Notes: generated by a model from the letters alone, not told the origin. A DNA stretch of 64,000 bases from Tretioscincus oriximinensis (GCA_022410635.1 JAJVDF010000137.1:1845522-1909521), one strand, 5' to 3'. Shown: positions 35,101 through 51,950, counted from the stretch's first letter. Made by a program: numbers and translations.

Positions 35101-37242
35101 CAGGAGAAAAGTGGGTGGCATAAGCTTTGATAGACACTTCGACTTCTTAACAGACGTGTCTAAGAAAGCTTATGCCACCCACTTTTCTCCTGTTAGTCTC
35201 AAAGTGCTACTGTAGCCCCTTTGCCGGACTTCTTACTAGACTAACACGGCTATTTCTCTGAGATTTTGAAAGGTTTGCTGTGGTTTCACTGAGCATAGCT
35301 GAAACAAGAAGTCATTCAGGAGACTCTCTCATATGCTATCTTGTCTCCTATCTTAGTACAGAATGATATCTCTAACAATTTGTCTCCAGTGTGCTCTGGA
35401 TGGCTGTCTGGATCAGTACCCTTGCTGATGCATTCTATGTTAAACCATTTTCAAGATCACATTTCATATAGAATAGTTTATAAAAATCAAATTGATCAAG
35501 CTATCTCTAAAACGTTCATAGTCACCTGCCCCACAAANAACAGGGGCAAACAGTGGAACCCCTGGGTACTGATGCTGAGGCAGCAGTGAGTCTTCTGGTG
35601 TGATTTTAAGGCCTTGATTCAGGTCTTGAAAAAGAAGAATTGGTTTTTATACCTCATTTTCTCAACCTGAAGAGACACAAAGCATCTTACTTAACCTTCT
35701 GTTTTTCTCTTCATATTAAATACCTTGTGAAGTAGATGGGGCTGAGACAGTTCCAAAAGCTATGGCTAGCCAACCCAGGTGACCTACAAGGAGTGCAGAA
35801 TCAAACCAGTAGACGTTCAGTTATAAGTCGGGCACTCTAACCATAAGACCTGAGTAGTTCCAGGGAGGCAGACACACCCAGTGATATGGCACCCCAGCTC
35901 TGATGCCCGCTAGCAGTATTCAAGCCAGGGGACATAAGCCCGAGTATGTAAAAGGTGGAGGCAGTTAGAAACACAGAAATAAAATTATACAAAAAGGATT
36001 TCGAAGCAGATCTTTAATATGGAGGGCAACGGATAATGACATGTAGAAGGGCCTTTTGTGTAGTGGCCTCCAGCTACAATGAAAAACAGGTAGGATATGG
36101 AAAAGATTAAGAAGAGATGGAAGTAGAGGTCTTAGACTCAAAAAGTGTCAAAAAAGATAAATAAATTATTGCAAATCCAGGAAGAGCTGAAGCATTATGG
36201 GCATGTAACTTACCCATAATATTAGACTTGCAGTGCAGCGTGAAATCACTTTAGAGGTGGCACCACTTCGACAGTTGATACTGCTTTTACATTTTTAAAT
36301 AATACAGTTTTGTAGAGGTCTCTTTAGAGATGAAATTTTTCTTTTCGCTGCTATTTTTTTCTACTTAGCTGCCTCAGGAGATGTCCAAACCTACCAAATT
36401 CGCACAGCGCCCACAAGCACCATTGCACCCGGAGTCGTCATGGCATCTTCCCCAGCACTTCCTGCTCAGCCAGCAGAAGAAGCAGCACGAAAGAGAGAAG
36501 TCCGTTTAATGAAGAACAGGTCTGTGTGCTACGTAGGACACCCACCCACCAGACATGGACATCGATCTTAACCCCATGCATTGTGTGAAAGAAGGATGAG
36601 GCAGGAATGTTTTAGTTGTGGCTGTAAAATGAAAAACTGCTACAGATAATTTCAGTTTATAAGCAGTTTGAATTTAAGCCCGAATCAAGGGAGGACACAT
36701 TATCATGCATGTAAAATGTATTTGAATACACACTATTATTTCTCCTTTCCACGCAGTAATAAAGCTCAAAATATTGTTTCTTGGACACAGATAATAGATT
36801 CACACATTAGCCCTGTCAAGGCATATCAGAAAAGTTTGAAGCATTAATTTGATTTGGTCTAAGGCAACTTCTTATAGTTCAACAATGAGANGTTATGTCC
36901 ATTTATTCATTGACCCATTTGAAAAAAAAATCCTGAAAAGGCCAAGAATGATAGAGTATTGTCCCGTTTAATATTAACAGCCTAAAGTTAGGGTATCAAC
37001 CAATAGGGGTATTATTTAGCTTAAACTGACCGTTTTAAAATCAGTTGGAAGATGCTGTGCATACTGACTTGTCTATAACTACCTGTTTTCTCTGCAGGGA
37101 GGCTGCCCGTGAGTGTCGTAGGAAGAAAAAAGAGTATGTCAAATGTCTAGAAAATAGAGTGGCTGTGCTTGAAAACCAAAACAAGACATTGATTGAAGAG
37201 CTCAAAGCACTTAAGGATCTTTATTGCCACAAATCGGATTAA
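22503..37242 (+). CDS. CREB1: CREB1, cAMP-responsive element-binding protein 1 (complete, 7 coding exons)
   Basis: CREB1 is a nuclear bZIP activator that binds TGACGTCA-type sites as a dimer and recruits CBP/p300 when phosphorylated. The coding parts are 22503-22616, 23804-23950, 27658-27758, 30887-31029, 34114-34296, 36369-36519 and 37098-37242. All junctions are GT-AG and in phase, giving 984 nt and 327 residues, the length of mammalian isoform A. From the N-terminus: a Gln-rich region (1-87); the kinase-inducible domain with RRPSY, where Ser119 equals the PKA site Ser133 of the 341-residue form and Ser115 equals its GSK3 site; a second Gln/Thr-rich region (about 145-250); and a basic region and zipper (about 268-327), with heptad leucines 297, 304, 311 and 318 and the redox-sensitive cysteines 286 and 296. 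I recall only about six differences from human. ATGACCATGG offers starts at M1 and M3; M1 is the usual one. Confidence 0.97.
23282..23483. mobile_element. hAT-like foldback MITE, family TAGGCTGACC (best-preserved short copy)
   Basis: The termini taggctgaccagatgacccc and the inverted ggggtcatctggtcagcc form arms of about 85 bp around an A/T-rich centre. The 8-bp sequence ttctggga lies directly outside both ends (23274-23281 and 23484-23491). An 8-bp duplication and termini starting TAGG fit the hAT superfamily. It sits in CREB1 intron 2 between exons 2 and 3. Confidence 0.85.
23804..23950 (+). CDS. CREB1: CREB1 exon 3
   Basis: Acceptor tttttcctag, donor cag|gtacat. It encodes residues 39-87 (VSMPAAHATS to SPQVQTVQ), part of the Q1 activation domain, phase 0 at both ends. 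In mammals the optional alpha exon follows this one; none is seen in the next intron. Confidence 0.95.
24990..25017. repeat. (GT)n and G-run simple repeat
   Basis: A GT dinucleotide run is followed by a run of Gs in CREB1 intron 3. The rest of 24000-26130 shows no recognisable gene or element apart from the palindrome at 25260. Confidence 0.8.
25260..25299. repeat. Near-perfect 40-bp palindrome in CREB1 intron 3
   Basis: Two 19-base arms (atttagcaatggcaatttt and its reverse complement) are separated by only two bases. In RNA this would be a long uninterrupted hairpin. It has no clear TA or other target duplication beyond local A/T sequence. Confidence 0.75.
26133..26186. repeat. (ATCT)n microsatellite
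   Basis: About eleven ATCT units abut the left end of the hAT-like element at 26187. A few more ATCT units occur just beyond its right end (26702-26711), so the element probably inserted into the microsatellite. Confidence 0.9.
26187..26701 (+). mobile_element. hAT-like element, family TAGGCTGACC (long form)
   Basis: The left end is taggctgatgagatgcccc and the right end aaaatctggtcagtcta. The body carries two copies of 'cactgcaccaccact/aat' with 'cagctcctgaa(g)gcacc', and 'gggaatgcatgttggtgggt' near the right end, as at 49200-50068. It is non-coding, in CREB1 intron 3. Confidence 0.7.
26702..26865 (-). repeat. Dispersed LINE/SINE 3'-tail repeat
   Basis: 'ctatcccaccctgtacacca', 'gaagtctcagggcagtaaac' and 'tttaaccaaaggccag' recur at 13930-14110 and 57862-58000. 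It is a short relic. 26870-27657 shows nothing I can name. Confidence 0.45.
27658..27758 (+). CDS. CREB1: CREB1 exon 4, first half of the kinase-inducible domain
   Basis: Acceptor tttatttag, donor tacag|gtgagt. It encodes ISTIAESEDS through RRPSY (residues 88-120) plus two bases of Arg121. It holds Ser115 and Ser119, the phosphorylation switch. Confidence 0.96.
28570..28735 (+). repeat. Divergent tRNA-derived SINE, family A
   Basis: A degenerate tRNA-like head ('gcagaggttaagagatgctc') leads to 'cttgtaaaccgctctgagtc', the family tail. 27759-28565 in the same intron has no recognised feature. Confidence 0.5.
28740..28862. repeat. Dispersed repeat with 'actaacacg.ctatttctctga' end
   Basis: 'gaaagctcgtgccacctac' and 'actaacacgactatttctct' match the right-hand part of the foldback at 35075-35262 and the copy at 60727-60860. 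I recognise it as a recurrent vertebrate-type repeat but cannot name it. 28870-30886 shows nothing else clear. Confidence 0.5.
30887..31029 (+). CDS. CREB1: CREB1 exon 5
   Basis: Acceptor ccttttag, donor taca|gtatgt. It completes Arg121 and encodes KILNDLSSDAPGVPRIEEEK through SSGQY, with the hydrophobic KILNDL helix that docks on the CBP KIX domain. Confidence 0.96.
31187..32345. mobile_element. Inserted element with terminal inverted blocks in CREB1 intron 5
   Basis: The direct repeat tatcagaaataca occurs at both edges (about 31189 and 32336), like a target duplication. Just inside, an inverted pair is visible: 'acaaaagaaataaatcagag' near 31265 and its inverse 'ctctgatttatttcttttgt' near 32291, with 'cagtaaagtgtatgtaaa' and its inverse further in. 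'tgtgtacaaactact' occurs twice in direct orientation. No protein is encoded. The class is uncertain; an inverted (twin-primed) LINE insertion or a foldback element are both possible. Confidence 0.5.
34114..34296 (+). CDS. CREB1: CREB1 exon 6, Gln-rich Q2 activation domain
   Basis: Acceptor cttgcttccag, donor acaag|gtaaga. It encodes IAITQGGAIQ through SNQVVVQ, the constitutive activation domain known to contact TAF4. Confidence 0.96.
34545..34835 (-). repeat. Divergent tRNA-derived SINE, family A
   Basis: The tail ('tttttataccccacccttct') lies at the left and the degraded tRNA-like head ('cacaggacattgaaaccaag') at the right, reverse of the 58122 copy. It lies in CREB1 intron 6. Confidence 0.55.
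35075..35262. repeat. Large imperfect foldback (arms of about 65 bp)
   Basis: 'ggggctagtagcactttgag' to 'gtgggtggcataagctttga' is repeated inverted as 'aagcttatgccacccacttt' to 'ctcaaagtgctactgtagcc', with a loop of about 25 bases. The outer right end matches the repeat at 28740 and 60727. It is a head-to-head copy of one dispersed repeat in CREB1 intron 6. Confidence 0.75.
35626..35865 (-). repeat. tRNA-derived SINE, family B
   Basis: The tail side ('aagaagaattggtttttata') is at the left and the tRNA-like head complement ('tcgggcactctaacca') at the right, with the body mark 'gtagatggggctgagacag'. Related copies are at 43484-43700 and 58688-58942. The remainder of intron 6 up to 36368 shows nothing recognised. 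Confidence 0.6.
36369..36519 (+). CDS. CREB1: CREB1 exon 7, end of Q2 and start of basic region
   Basis: Acceptor tctacttag, donor aacag|gtctgt. It encodes ASGDVQTYQI through KREVRLMKN plus two bases of Arg280, the first part of the DNA-contacting basic region. Confidence 0.96.
37098..37242 (+). CDS. CREB1: CREB1 exon 8 (last coding exon, bZIP)
   Basis: Acceptor ttctctgcag. It encodes REAARECRRKKKEY and the leucine zipper, and ends DLYCHKSD with TAA at 37240-37242. The zipper has the short four-heptad form typical of CREB/ATF1/CREM. Confidence 0.97.
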
Positions 37243-38166
37243 TTTTAGATCTCCGTTCTTGATTTGTTAACATGAGAGAAAAACTGGTTTGAGGACAGCC
37301 GGAAAAACAAAGCAGACTTTTAGTTTTGTAAACATCTGTTTGTTTCGGGGGGCTTTTTCTACACGCAAAACTGCCTGAAAGCAGCTACAGAATTTTATTC
37401 ATCTGTGCTTTGCATTAAACTGTGAATGTTTAAACACCTGCCTCCAATTGCCCCACATACACTCCCTGCCCCACGAATTAATATCACCACAGTAGCGTCC
37501 AGGTGATGAAGCAAAAGGACAGACTTTGTTTCTCATCTCCTGCAAAGAATACTTGTGAAGAGAATGGCATTGGTGAAGATTTCAAGAATTTAGCGCTTGG
37601 CTCATCCAAATGAGCTTAGAGAAGTTACTCCAGCCTTGCTGCCCTACATTTTTCCACAGGAGGGCATAACAAGCGAAGGTGTGAGGCAAAAAGAATACCA
37701 GCCAAATTATCGCACGGTTTCAAATAACCATTATCAAACTGTACAATGACGGCAGTGTGGTGGGATGATGCCAAAGGACACATACTTCAGGTGTATAAGT
37801 ATATAGTTGCAGGAATTAAATGAACATAATAGAAAAGAGTTGGGGAGAGGGCTGGGATTCTACCCGTTCCTCCATATGGTTTTTTAGATGTTTTTCTATG
37901 CCTAAAGATGATTTACATTGAATTTCTGTAATTTTGGGGGGAAATGTCATGTATTCAGACTTCTGAATACCCTTTAAGAAATCACTAAGTACCTTTGATA
38001 GCCCACAGGGACATGGATTCTTAGCAAGCTGTAAAATAGGAACAACAAAATTATAGATTAAATTTAGAAGACTTTGACCTTGTCATAATCAAAACTGAAG
38101 CATTGCTATTTGCTTTTGTTCTTTCCAGAGGAAAGGTTACCCAACACAATTGTTATTAAGAAGAAC

Positions 38167-38202
38167 GGGGGGGGGGGGGGGGGGGGGGGGGAGGGGGGGG
38201 GG
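38167..38202 (+). repeat. G-tract in the CREB1 3' UTR
   Basis: Twenty-five Gs, one A and ten Gs stand in an otherwise AT-rich context on the sense strand. If real it could form G-quadruplexes. Homopolymer length is error-prone in assemblies. Confidence 0.85.
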
Positions 38203-38366
38203 AGGAAATATACTTAAAATCATTTAAAATTGAATCTCTTTAAACATTTCCATCTTTTCAGTATTCCTTAAAAGTCTCCCTTGATGTGAAAACATCGGAA
38301 AGGCACGAATGTTAATACCGTAATTTTCAGTAGAAATATTATCAGAATATACTTGTATTATATATA

Positions 38367-38440
38367 CTGCTCAAAACAATTAAGGGAACAAGTTAACATA
38401 ACAGTGTGACACTAAGTGTCCCCTTAATTGTTTTGAGCAG
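38367..38440. mobile_element. 74-bp palindromic mariner/Tc1-type MITE
   Basis: The inverted ends ctgctcaaaacaattaaggg and cccttaattgttttgagcag are each flanked by TA (38365-38366 and 38441-38442). The loop is only about 30 bases. Elements with this terminus are widespread in vertebrates, as I recall. It lies about 1.1 kb downstream of the CREB1 stop, so it is probably transcribed in the 3' UTR. Confidence 0.85.
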
Positions 38441-40044
38441 TATACTTTGCAGGAAATTTCTGGTGCAAAAATCATAATGAAATGATTCAGACATTTATCA
38501 GGCCTCCGTTCATTTGAACTGCACTCTGTAATGTGGTGATCAAGCTGTTTAGAAGTACTGTAAATAGATCTACAAGGTTTTAAACAAGTTTAATACAAAT
38601 CTCCTAAAACCGTTGCAAAAAATTCAAGTATAATATTAACCTAGCAATGTTGTTCTATGAACTATATTAGAAAGTCCCTTATCATTAAAAAGTGTTTTTA
38701 AAAAAATGAAATGGAATTCACTCCTCCCAAATCAGAGGACATTTTGATAACATAATTTCATTCCTGACAGAATATTAGCCCAAAAATCTGGCAGAACACA
38801 ATAAAAAATAGCAGGGTTGGTGCGCTGGCCTGCTGCAATATTAGGGTTTAACTGTTTTACTTTTAAACCAGCATTCATATCCATGAAAATTAATACTGTT
38901 TTGTATAAGATCAAATAAGGATATGTTTAAAATATAATTTTTAGAATTAAAGATGGAGGATGAGTCCTTGTATTTTAAGGAGCCTATTACAAGGCTTATT
39001 GTTTGCTGGACAAACTAGGTGGGTTGTTTTGGGATTGNTTTTTTTTGCAATTTATATAGAAAAAACAGAGAGCTACTGTCAGAAATAAGTGGTGCCATTT
39101 TAAAAATTATTTCTGGTATAGTTTTTCCTTTCTAAAAAAAATATCGACAAATACTTAAAAAGATAAATTTCAGAACATTTGCACCATCATTTTTACCTGC
39201 ACTGTCATGTTGTTTTCCCCAGTTTCCTATATTCTGATAAAAATCATGAATGCTGTTAATTTTACTGAAATTATTCTTGAATTGGAAATAGATTTGTGCT
39301 GCTTGAAAAAGCCACAACATAAAAGTTGTCTTTTCCTGCATCAGATAATCTGTTTACTGTATATTTTTATAACAATATAATCTTAGATTTTTCTTCACCA
39401 TCTTCTGCAATGCAAAACCATACATATTTCCTCAGAGGGAGTTATGCTGGGTCNACTCCTATCCAATCCTAGGATAAGGCATTAATTAATCAGTAAAAGA
39501 GGCCCCATGTAAATGACTTGCTATGTCACCTTTGTAGTTATACTTATAGGTAAATTCAGGGTTTAAATTCCAGAAATTTTCACCAGCAATAAGATAATCC
39601 TAAATCCGTTTTATACGTATCTAGTAGTTTGGCATCCGATGTTCTTCAGATAATATTCATTTTGTTTGAACATACCCCAGTAAATAAGATTTGCCAGTTT
39701 GCAACTTGTATTTCCAGTAACCAAAAGGAATTGAAGACAATTCTAAAAAAATCAGTAATAATTTATTAAGAGCAAACCTCTTTCGTTCAGTTGTTATATA
39801 ACCCTCCTTCCTTGCTGCTTAAGACAGATTTTGTTAATATTCCCTTCCTTTATAGGCTTAATTAAGAAAAAAAAGTTNTTTAGAAAGGGCTAGCTCCATT
39901 ATAGTCGCCATACGTAGAATTGAGTTCAAGTACAGTTTCTATATTTTACAAAAAAAAAAAGAGATACCTTGCAGGCAGTTTAAATATTGTCCTAGGGGAT
40001 CTTCTAACAGATATTCTTGGAAAACATTTATGTATAATATATGT

Positions 40045-40085
40045 ACATATATATAATATATATATATATATATACACACAGTATA
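40045..40085. repeat. (AT)n/(TATATA) microsatellite
   Basis: An alternating TA run ends in cacacag. A GT/GA run follows at about 40164-40190. Confidence 0.85.
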
Positions 40086-41572
40086 TAATCTATAGCTCTG
40101 AGAGCTTTTAAGTCAGGAATGCTGAGTATTATAGTATATTGAGGTCAGAAAAGAGTTTGACTATGTGTGTGTGTGAGAGAGAGGGTGTGCATGGGCACAT
40201 ACGTTCATAAGGTCACCCCACCAGTAGGTTAAGCTACATTATTCTGACGCTTATTAGTATATTGTACTATCGTTCCCTTACCCCTTCTCATTTATTTTAT
40301 TTCACTGCCATTGTTTTGTTTTTAGACAGTAAATTAGAAAACATTTTGATGATTTAAACTCCTCTGGTCTCCTGGTTCTTCACTTAGTGCTTTATCTCTT
40401 TGGCAGCTATAGAGTAAAGTGGAAACAATTTGGTGTGAAAGGCAGACAAGATTTGCTCTGTGTTCTTATTTTTTTTAATTATTACAATTTGTGTGCTGTT
40501 CTACTAGCTTATTCCAGGCTTCCAACAGTTGTTATCAGCATCATGTGAATGTGAAATTACACATCTGTCCAGACAGGTTTGGNGACTGGTATAGTCTCTG
40601 ATTTTAGTAGCTAAAATGTTAAACTAAAAAGGAGCTCATTATATATCCAACAAAGATGTTGTATGTTTGTGTAATGTTTCCTTTAGAACTGTACCCTCTT
40701 GGAGACTGCAGAAGGGGGAGTGAAATCCTTATGTATTCCTTCANGAATCTTCTTTAAAATCCTGCATATGAAAATACTATAATGAGAGAAGAAACCAATA
40801 TCGGTTTGTCACTGATCCTTCATTATTAATGTATGGAGGAAGGAGGTTAGTTTTGTTAAAAATGAAGAATTTTTTTTCGTGTGCAATCTGAAATGGTACA
40901 GCCCTCTGTCAGGTAACATCTTGGGGATTAGATGAATTTCTTACATTTTAATTTGAAATATTTCTGAATTATTTGTTGTGGACCTTTTGTCTGAAAGGAG
41001 GGAATTCTTGCAAGGAGACCTAACGGGGCAGTAACCAAAGATCTAAAGGCTATTGAACAATGTAAGACCCCAAGGTCAAGATATTTCACATTTCATTTTT
41101 GGAATAATTGGAAGAGGTGAGATTTAACTTTCTGTGATACTGGTCTGTTTTGTAGTTTTGACTTCTGAGGGAATAATACATGAAAGATGCATAACTTTCC
41201 TTTTATGGAAAAGTGAAATTGCATAACAGAACCAACTTTATTAAAAAGCACAACTCTGAGAAGTTCCCAATAGCAATTACAGTGGATTTTTGTTACAATA
41301 TGGAATATGCAACCAAGATATCGTTGCATATCATATGCCTTGGGACAGAGCATGTCAATCCAAATGTGCTAGAAATAAAAAGACGCCAAGCAAGCTTTGG
41401 AGAAGCACAGCTAGCTTGAGACTGTTAAATAGGTTTTAAAAAATGGTGCTGAACTTTTAGCAGTCTGCAATTTTGTGATATATCCAACCATGATGAATGT
41501 ATCTCAAGTCATCACATGATTTCATTTCAAGATATTAGAAGATAGATACCAAGTTGAACTCCGTTCTGGAGT

Positions 41573-41745
41573 ACGGTTACCACAAAAAGGGGGGCAGGAG
41601 TTTTTCCATTTTAATGGGTGTGGAAAGAAGAAATTTTCACCAGGTGCTGCAGGCATTATAAGCTGGCGAAAAAATATTCTCCACATCCAGAAAAACTGCA
41701 AAACTCCCGTTCCTTTTTGTGTGTGTGTGGTAATCCTATCATGAA
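41573..41745. mobile_element. GGTTACCACAAA-type foldback MITE
   Basis: The left end is cggttaccacaaaaagg, then caggagtttttcc and 'gtgtggaaagaagaaatttt'. The right half is inverted: 'aatattctccacatcc', 'gcaaaactcccg', 'gtgtggtaatcc'. It is the fullest copy of a family also seen at 9616, 10722 and perhaps 62972-63260. Confidence 0.65.
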
Positions 41746-43068
41746 GTATGTTGTTAACCTACAAAATTCATCATCCCAAATGGGCCAATTTTCTTCATCC
41801 AAAGTAATACTGATTCTTCAACTATACATTCCTGCTGTCTTCAAGTAAGTGCTTATGTTTCTTAGAAGTTGTTTTCACCAAGAATAGCTGAAAATCGTTA
41901 TTGTGAACTTTGTTTACACCTGTTTAAGGAAACTCATGACATCTTTCTGTCCCCTCCTGTTCACATTCTCAGGGTTTGTGTAAAATTTCAGAGAGCATTT
42001 ATTCCTAGAATGCCATGTTACTATGTAGCAATGGAAGTTTGCATATCTCTGTGTAATGAGATACCCAATAACTGGTGGGGAAAAGCTAGTATATTTNTGG
42101 GTATATTTCCTGCAGAAGTTAGAACATCAAATTACAGTCACTCTGTATTAGTGTCTTTATTATGCTTACACTTCTGTGCATCCATACTATGCTGTTTACA
42201 AATGATTGTGTTGCTTTAATGAGTTCAAATGAAGTGACGCTGTATGTATTTGATATTTCTTCTCGCTTCTTCATGAACAACCTATTGTAGATCATGGATA
42301 CAAATCAAAGGCAGATCCATACCTACTTTTGTTTCAGGAAGCGTTTCCTTTACTTAAATCTTTAGATAGTATTCTTTACGGTGTTAATCATTTAGCAAAA
42401 GTCTTGGCCTGATTTTGACAATAGAACTATCAGAGGTTAAATGAAAGCAAAAGAAAGGTCATGATGAGTGACTGGGTCATTTTAATAACACTTTCTACAA
42501 ATTAGACTTTATCCAAACACCACTCCATATTTGTATAAATGCGTTAATTCCTATTTTATAATAACNAAAATGCTTGTCCTTTAGTTCCATATATAATTAT
42601 GTTCTGGCTTCAGGGATATGGAAGAGGGTGGAACTGTTTTATGCTATATTAGAAGCTGTTTGAACTGACCTCCTGCTTCCATGTTCCCTCCTTTGGGTGT
42701 AAATAATTCATAGTACTGCATTTTTCATGGTTACAGGAAGTTCCTGGGGAAAAGGGGGGTGTCGTTTTATTTAACTCAAACTGTAAAATTGGTCCCCAAC
42801 TCTGGTTCTTTCCACCAACAATCAGCACAAAATAGTATTGACATTTAAAAGTTTCCTCTTGAAATTAAGTTACTGAGCAAAGAATTGTAGACTGGCAAAG
42901 GGCTTAAGCCTGTCTGAGGATTTCATAGAAACATCCCTGTTTTAATTTGGTAATTTATCCTTCTGTGCTTTTTTTAAAAAAAATTGTATTGAGTTATTCT
43001 GCATTTTATTAACATTATGTATATACTAACTGCTTTGTGTTTCAGAATGCTATTAATTGCTTTGTAAT

Positions 43069-43074
43069 ATTAAA
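43069..43074 (+). terminator. CREB1: Candidate distal polyadenylation signal of CREB1
   Basis: ATTAAA in 'gtaatattaaagtgatcctt' is followed within about 60 bases by T/G-rich sequence. It is the last good signal before repeat-rich sequence (SINE at 43484). Choice among several signals is uncertain. Confidence 0.35.
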
Positions 43075-43483
43075 GTGATCCTTGTGGATTTGTGAATTGT
43101 CATAAAAGTGCTTTTTCTTACTGTAAAGTTTGTGGTATAAACTGTCTTAACACCCTTTTTACACATTTATGTGCAGACACATAAACATGCTTTTAAAATC
43201 ATCTTGATGTCTTTGTTCTTGAGGAAGGGGCAAGCACTCAGGCTCAAAACACTACATTCCATGAAGCTAACTGATCCAGATTCTTACTATTAGATATATG
43301 AATGCACTAAGAGCCCTTTCATGTCTCCTGTATAGAAATAATGCAGTCTCACTTTTCTTCACTTTCAAGTCCAAATTCTAAAGAATGAATGGTGTGTCAT
43401 TTGTGTCATAATTTTCCAAAGATAAACATATATAAACAACAGGTAAGTAACAACAGCAAACATAAAATATACAAATTATTAAA

Positions 43484-43700
43484 AAGAAGAGTTGGGTTTT
43501 TATATTTAACTTAACCCGAAGGGACTCTGTGACTTCCATATCATTCTCTTCACACCAGACACTGTGACGTAGGGCTGAGAAAGCTCTAAAGAACAGCCTA
43601 GCCCAAGGTCACCCGACCACATAAGTGACACTAACCACAACACCAAACTGGCTCTTCCAACACATCCATCCCCTCCGACAGAGCTAAGAATCAAATACCT
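43484..43700 (-). repeat. tRNA-derived SINE, family B
   Basis: 'aagaagagttgggtttttat', 'gggactctgtgacttcc', 'gcccaaggtcacc' and 'caccaaactggctc' are the family landmarks in - orientation. It separates the CREB1 and METTL21A 3' ends. 43710-44560 shows nothing else recognised. Confidence 0.7.
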
Positions 43701-44580
43701 GGGTAAAGGTAAGTTTTAACCAAGCGCTGAGAACTATACAATGTAGGTTCCTGATGAACCTCTAAAGAGTTGGAGGTACCACCAAAAAGGCCCTTCTGTA
43801 TGTCTTTGGGCTTCTCCTTTGAAATAGAATGTTCAAACTACATTCCTTGAAACCTTGAGAAGAATGAACAGAGTTGAGAACTTTCAAAAATGCTTTTTTA
43901 AACACAACTTGTTCACCATAACTGAAATAATACTGTTTTTCTTCTTAGACAAAAGAAACTTGCTGCTAGGAAAGTTTTACAGCCACTACTTTATCAATTT
44001 CTAACAACCTGGTATTGCTTTTTGCATTATTTTGTTCCACTTTTTATTTAGCAGGTTCTCTTCTAAGAAGCAAAACCTTGTCTTCTATTTTTGCTCCCTT
44101 TGTTGTTCTAGTTCATGAACCAAATCTCAAAGTATATCTTCCTATCACGATTTTTAAGACCTGCACCATTGCCAGCCTTCAAAGATACCCAATTATTTTG
44201 AAGACACTCAACAGTTAACGCCTTAACGCTGCAAAGATAAACCAAAAACCCTTGAAAATTATTTCTGTTGGCGATCCATTTCAGTAGTTCTTAAACTAAG
44301 GCCTATGATCATCAGTTGTCAACAAGTGGAACAAGAATAATTACCAAACCTATCTCTTCCACAACACTGAGCAGAAAGAGAAAAATTATGTGTTTATTTG
44401 GTTTATAGAACGTTTTCATATTCAGAGATTGAGATCTCCCAAAATTCTTCATCATCTGAGGAAGAAAGTAAGTTTGAAAGCCATTGATATTTCCTTTTTT
44501 TGACAACTCCCACATATTTTGTAACATAATTTCTACAAGAAAGAATGAAAATGATTGTTTTTACTATTGATGTATCTTTG

Positions 44581-44586
44581 TTTATT
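44581..44586 (-). terminator. METTL21A: Candidate polyadenylation signal of METTL21A
   Basis: TTTATT on the + strand reads AATAAA on the gene strand, about 500 bases past the METTL21A stop codon. A second one is at about 44393. It would give a 3' UTR of about 0.5 kb, not overlapping the inferred CREB1 end. Confidence 0.4.
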
Positions 44587-45080
44587 TACTGGGTATATCA
44601 AAAGTTATTTCATAATCACTTAAAAGAGTTCTTCATGTGCTATACAAAGTTAAAACAAAACTAAATGTTCATTCTCACCAAGTAGGTAAGCATTTAATAT
44701 AACCCCCCTCCCTCTGTAATTTAGCATGGTTGATACAAGGGCAGGACATATGTAATCCTAAAAACATTTTTAAACGCTCTTATATCTGCTCTTCTAGCAG
44801 AAGACTAGTATAATTTTCCTCTTCTGAAACTCATTGGATCTTTCCACTTACAAGAAGCCAACCTACCTTCTCCATTGTCAGAAACCAACAGAAATTCTTT
44901 AAATTTCCAACCTTGATCCTTTTACTGTCAATTTGCTGGTCATTTATAGTTTGGCTGGACTGAATTACTATAGAGAAAATGCCCCCCCAAGAGGCTCTTC
45001 GAATGTGACAGTGTGGAAAATTTCCAAATCAGGTTTGTTGGTCTACTGATAAAAACAGGAAGGGGTTCACCATCTAATAA

Positions 45081-51520
<6,440 letters not shown>

Positions 51521-51684
51521 AAACCAAGCAGAAAATTAGAATTAAAGGGAGAGGGAACTGGAGTTGAGTAGTAATGAAAGCAAGTTGAAAAACGGAATTG
51601 CTAGTTCTAACGCTAGTCTGTTCCCAGAAATAGGCAATAGTAAAGTAAAGAAATAGGCAAAAGTAAAGCTTGATTTTCACCAAT

Positions 51685-51950
51685 CTATAATTTTGCCTTA
51701 CATCTCATCTGGCATCCTATCTCCAGTAAGTAGCTATTGTAAATCAAATTATCAGGCTGGAGAAAAACTGTATAGTTTGAGATCCCCAATTCTACTTCTA
51801 TACATCTACCTCAGAGGCAGCAGCTCTGTTCTTGCCCAGTGTTTCTGTGCTCGAATTGTGGGCTTAAACTTCCACAAAAGGGGGTCTCATAGCATCTTAC
51901 AGATTAACAGGGGAAAAGCTGATAGCATGAGCTTTCATATACTAAAGCTG
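51685..51950. repeat. Fragment of the 'agcactttgagactaac'-type dispersed repeat
   Basis: 'tctcatagcatcttacagat' and 'gctgatagcatgagctttca' (51880-51945) are a degenerate version of the repeat at 35075 and 60727. 51540-51870 shows nothing nameable. Confidence 0.35.

Larger units (their letters stand above)
37243..43090 (+). other. CREB1: Probable long 3' UTR of CREB1
   Basis: The stretch after the CREB1 stop has no further coding exon and unusually few old LINE/SINE insertions, as expected of a long conserved 3' UTR (mammalian CREB1 has one of several kb). AATAAA occurs at 38800-38805 and 41374-41379, and ATTAAA at 43069-43074 before a T/G-rich stretch. It contains a G-tract, a 74-bp MITE, an AT microsatellite and a foldback MITE, listed separately. 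The end point is inferred. Confidence 0.5.
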
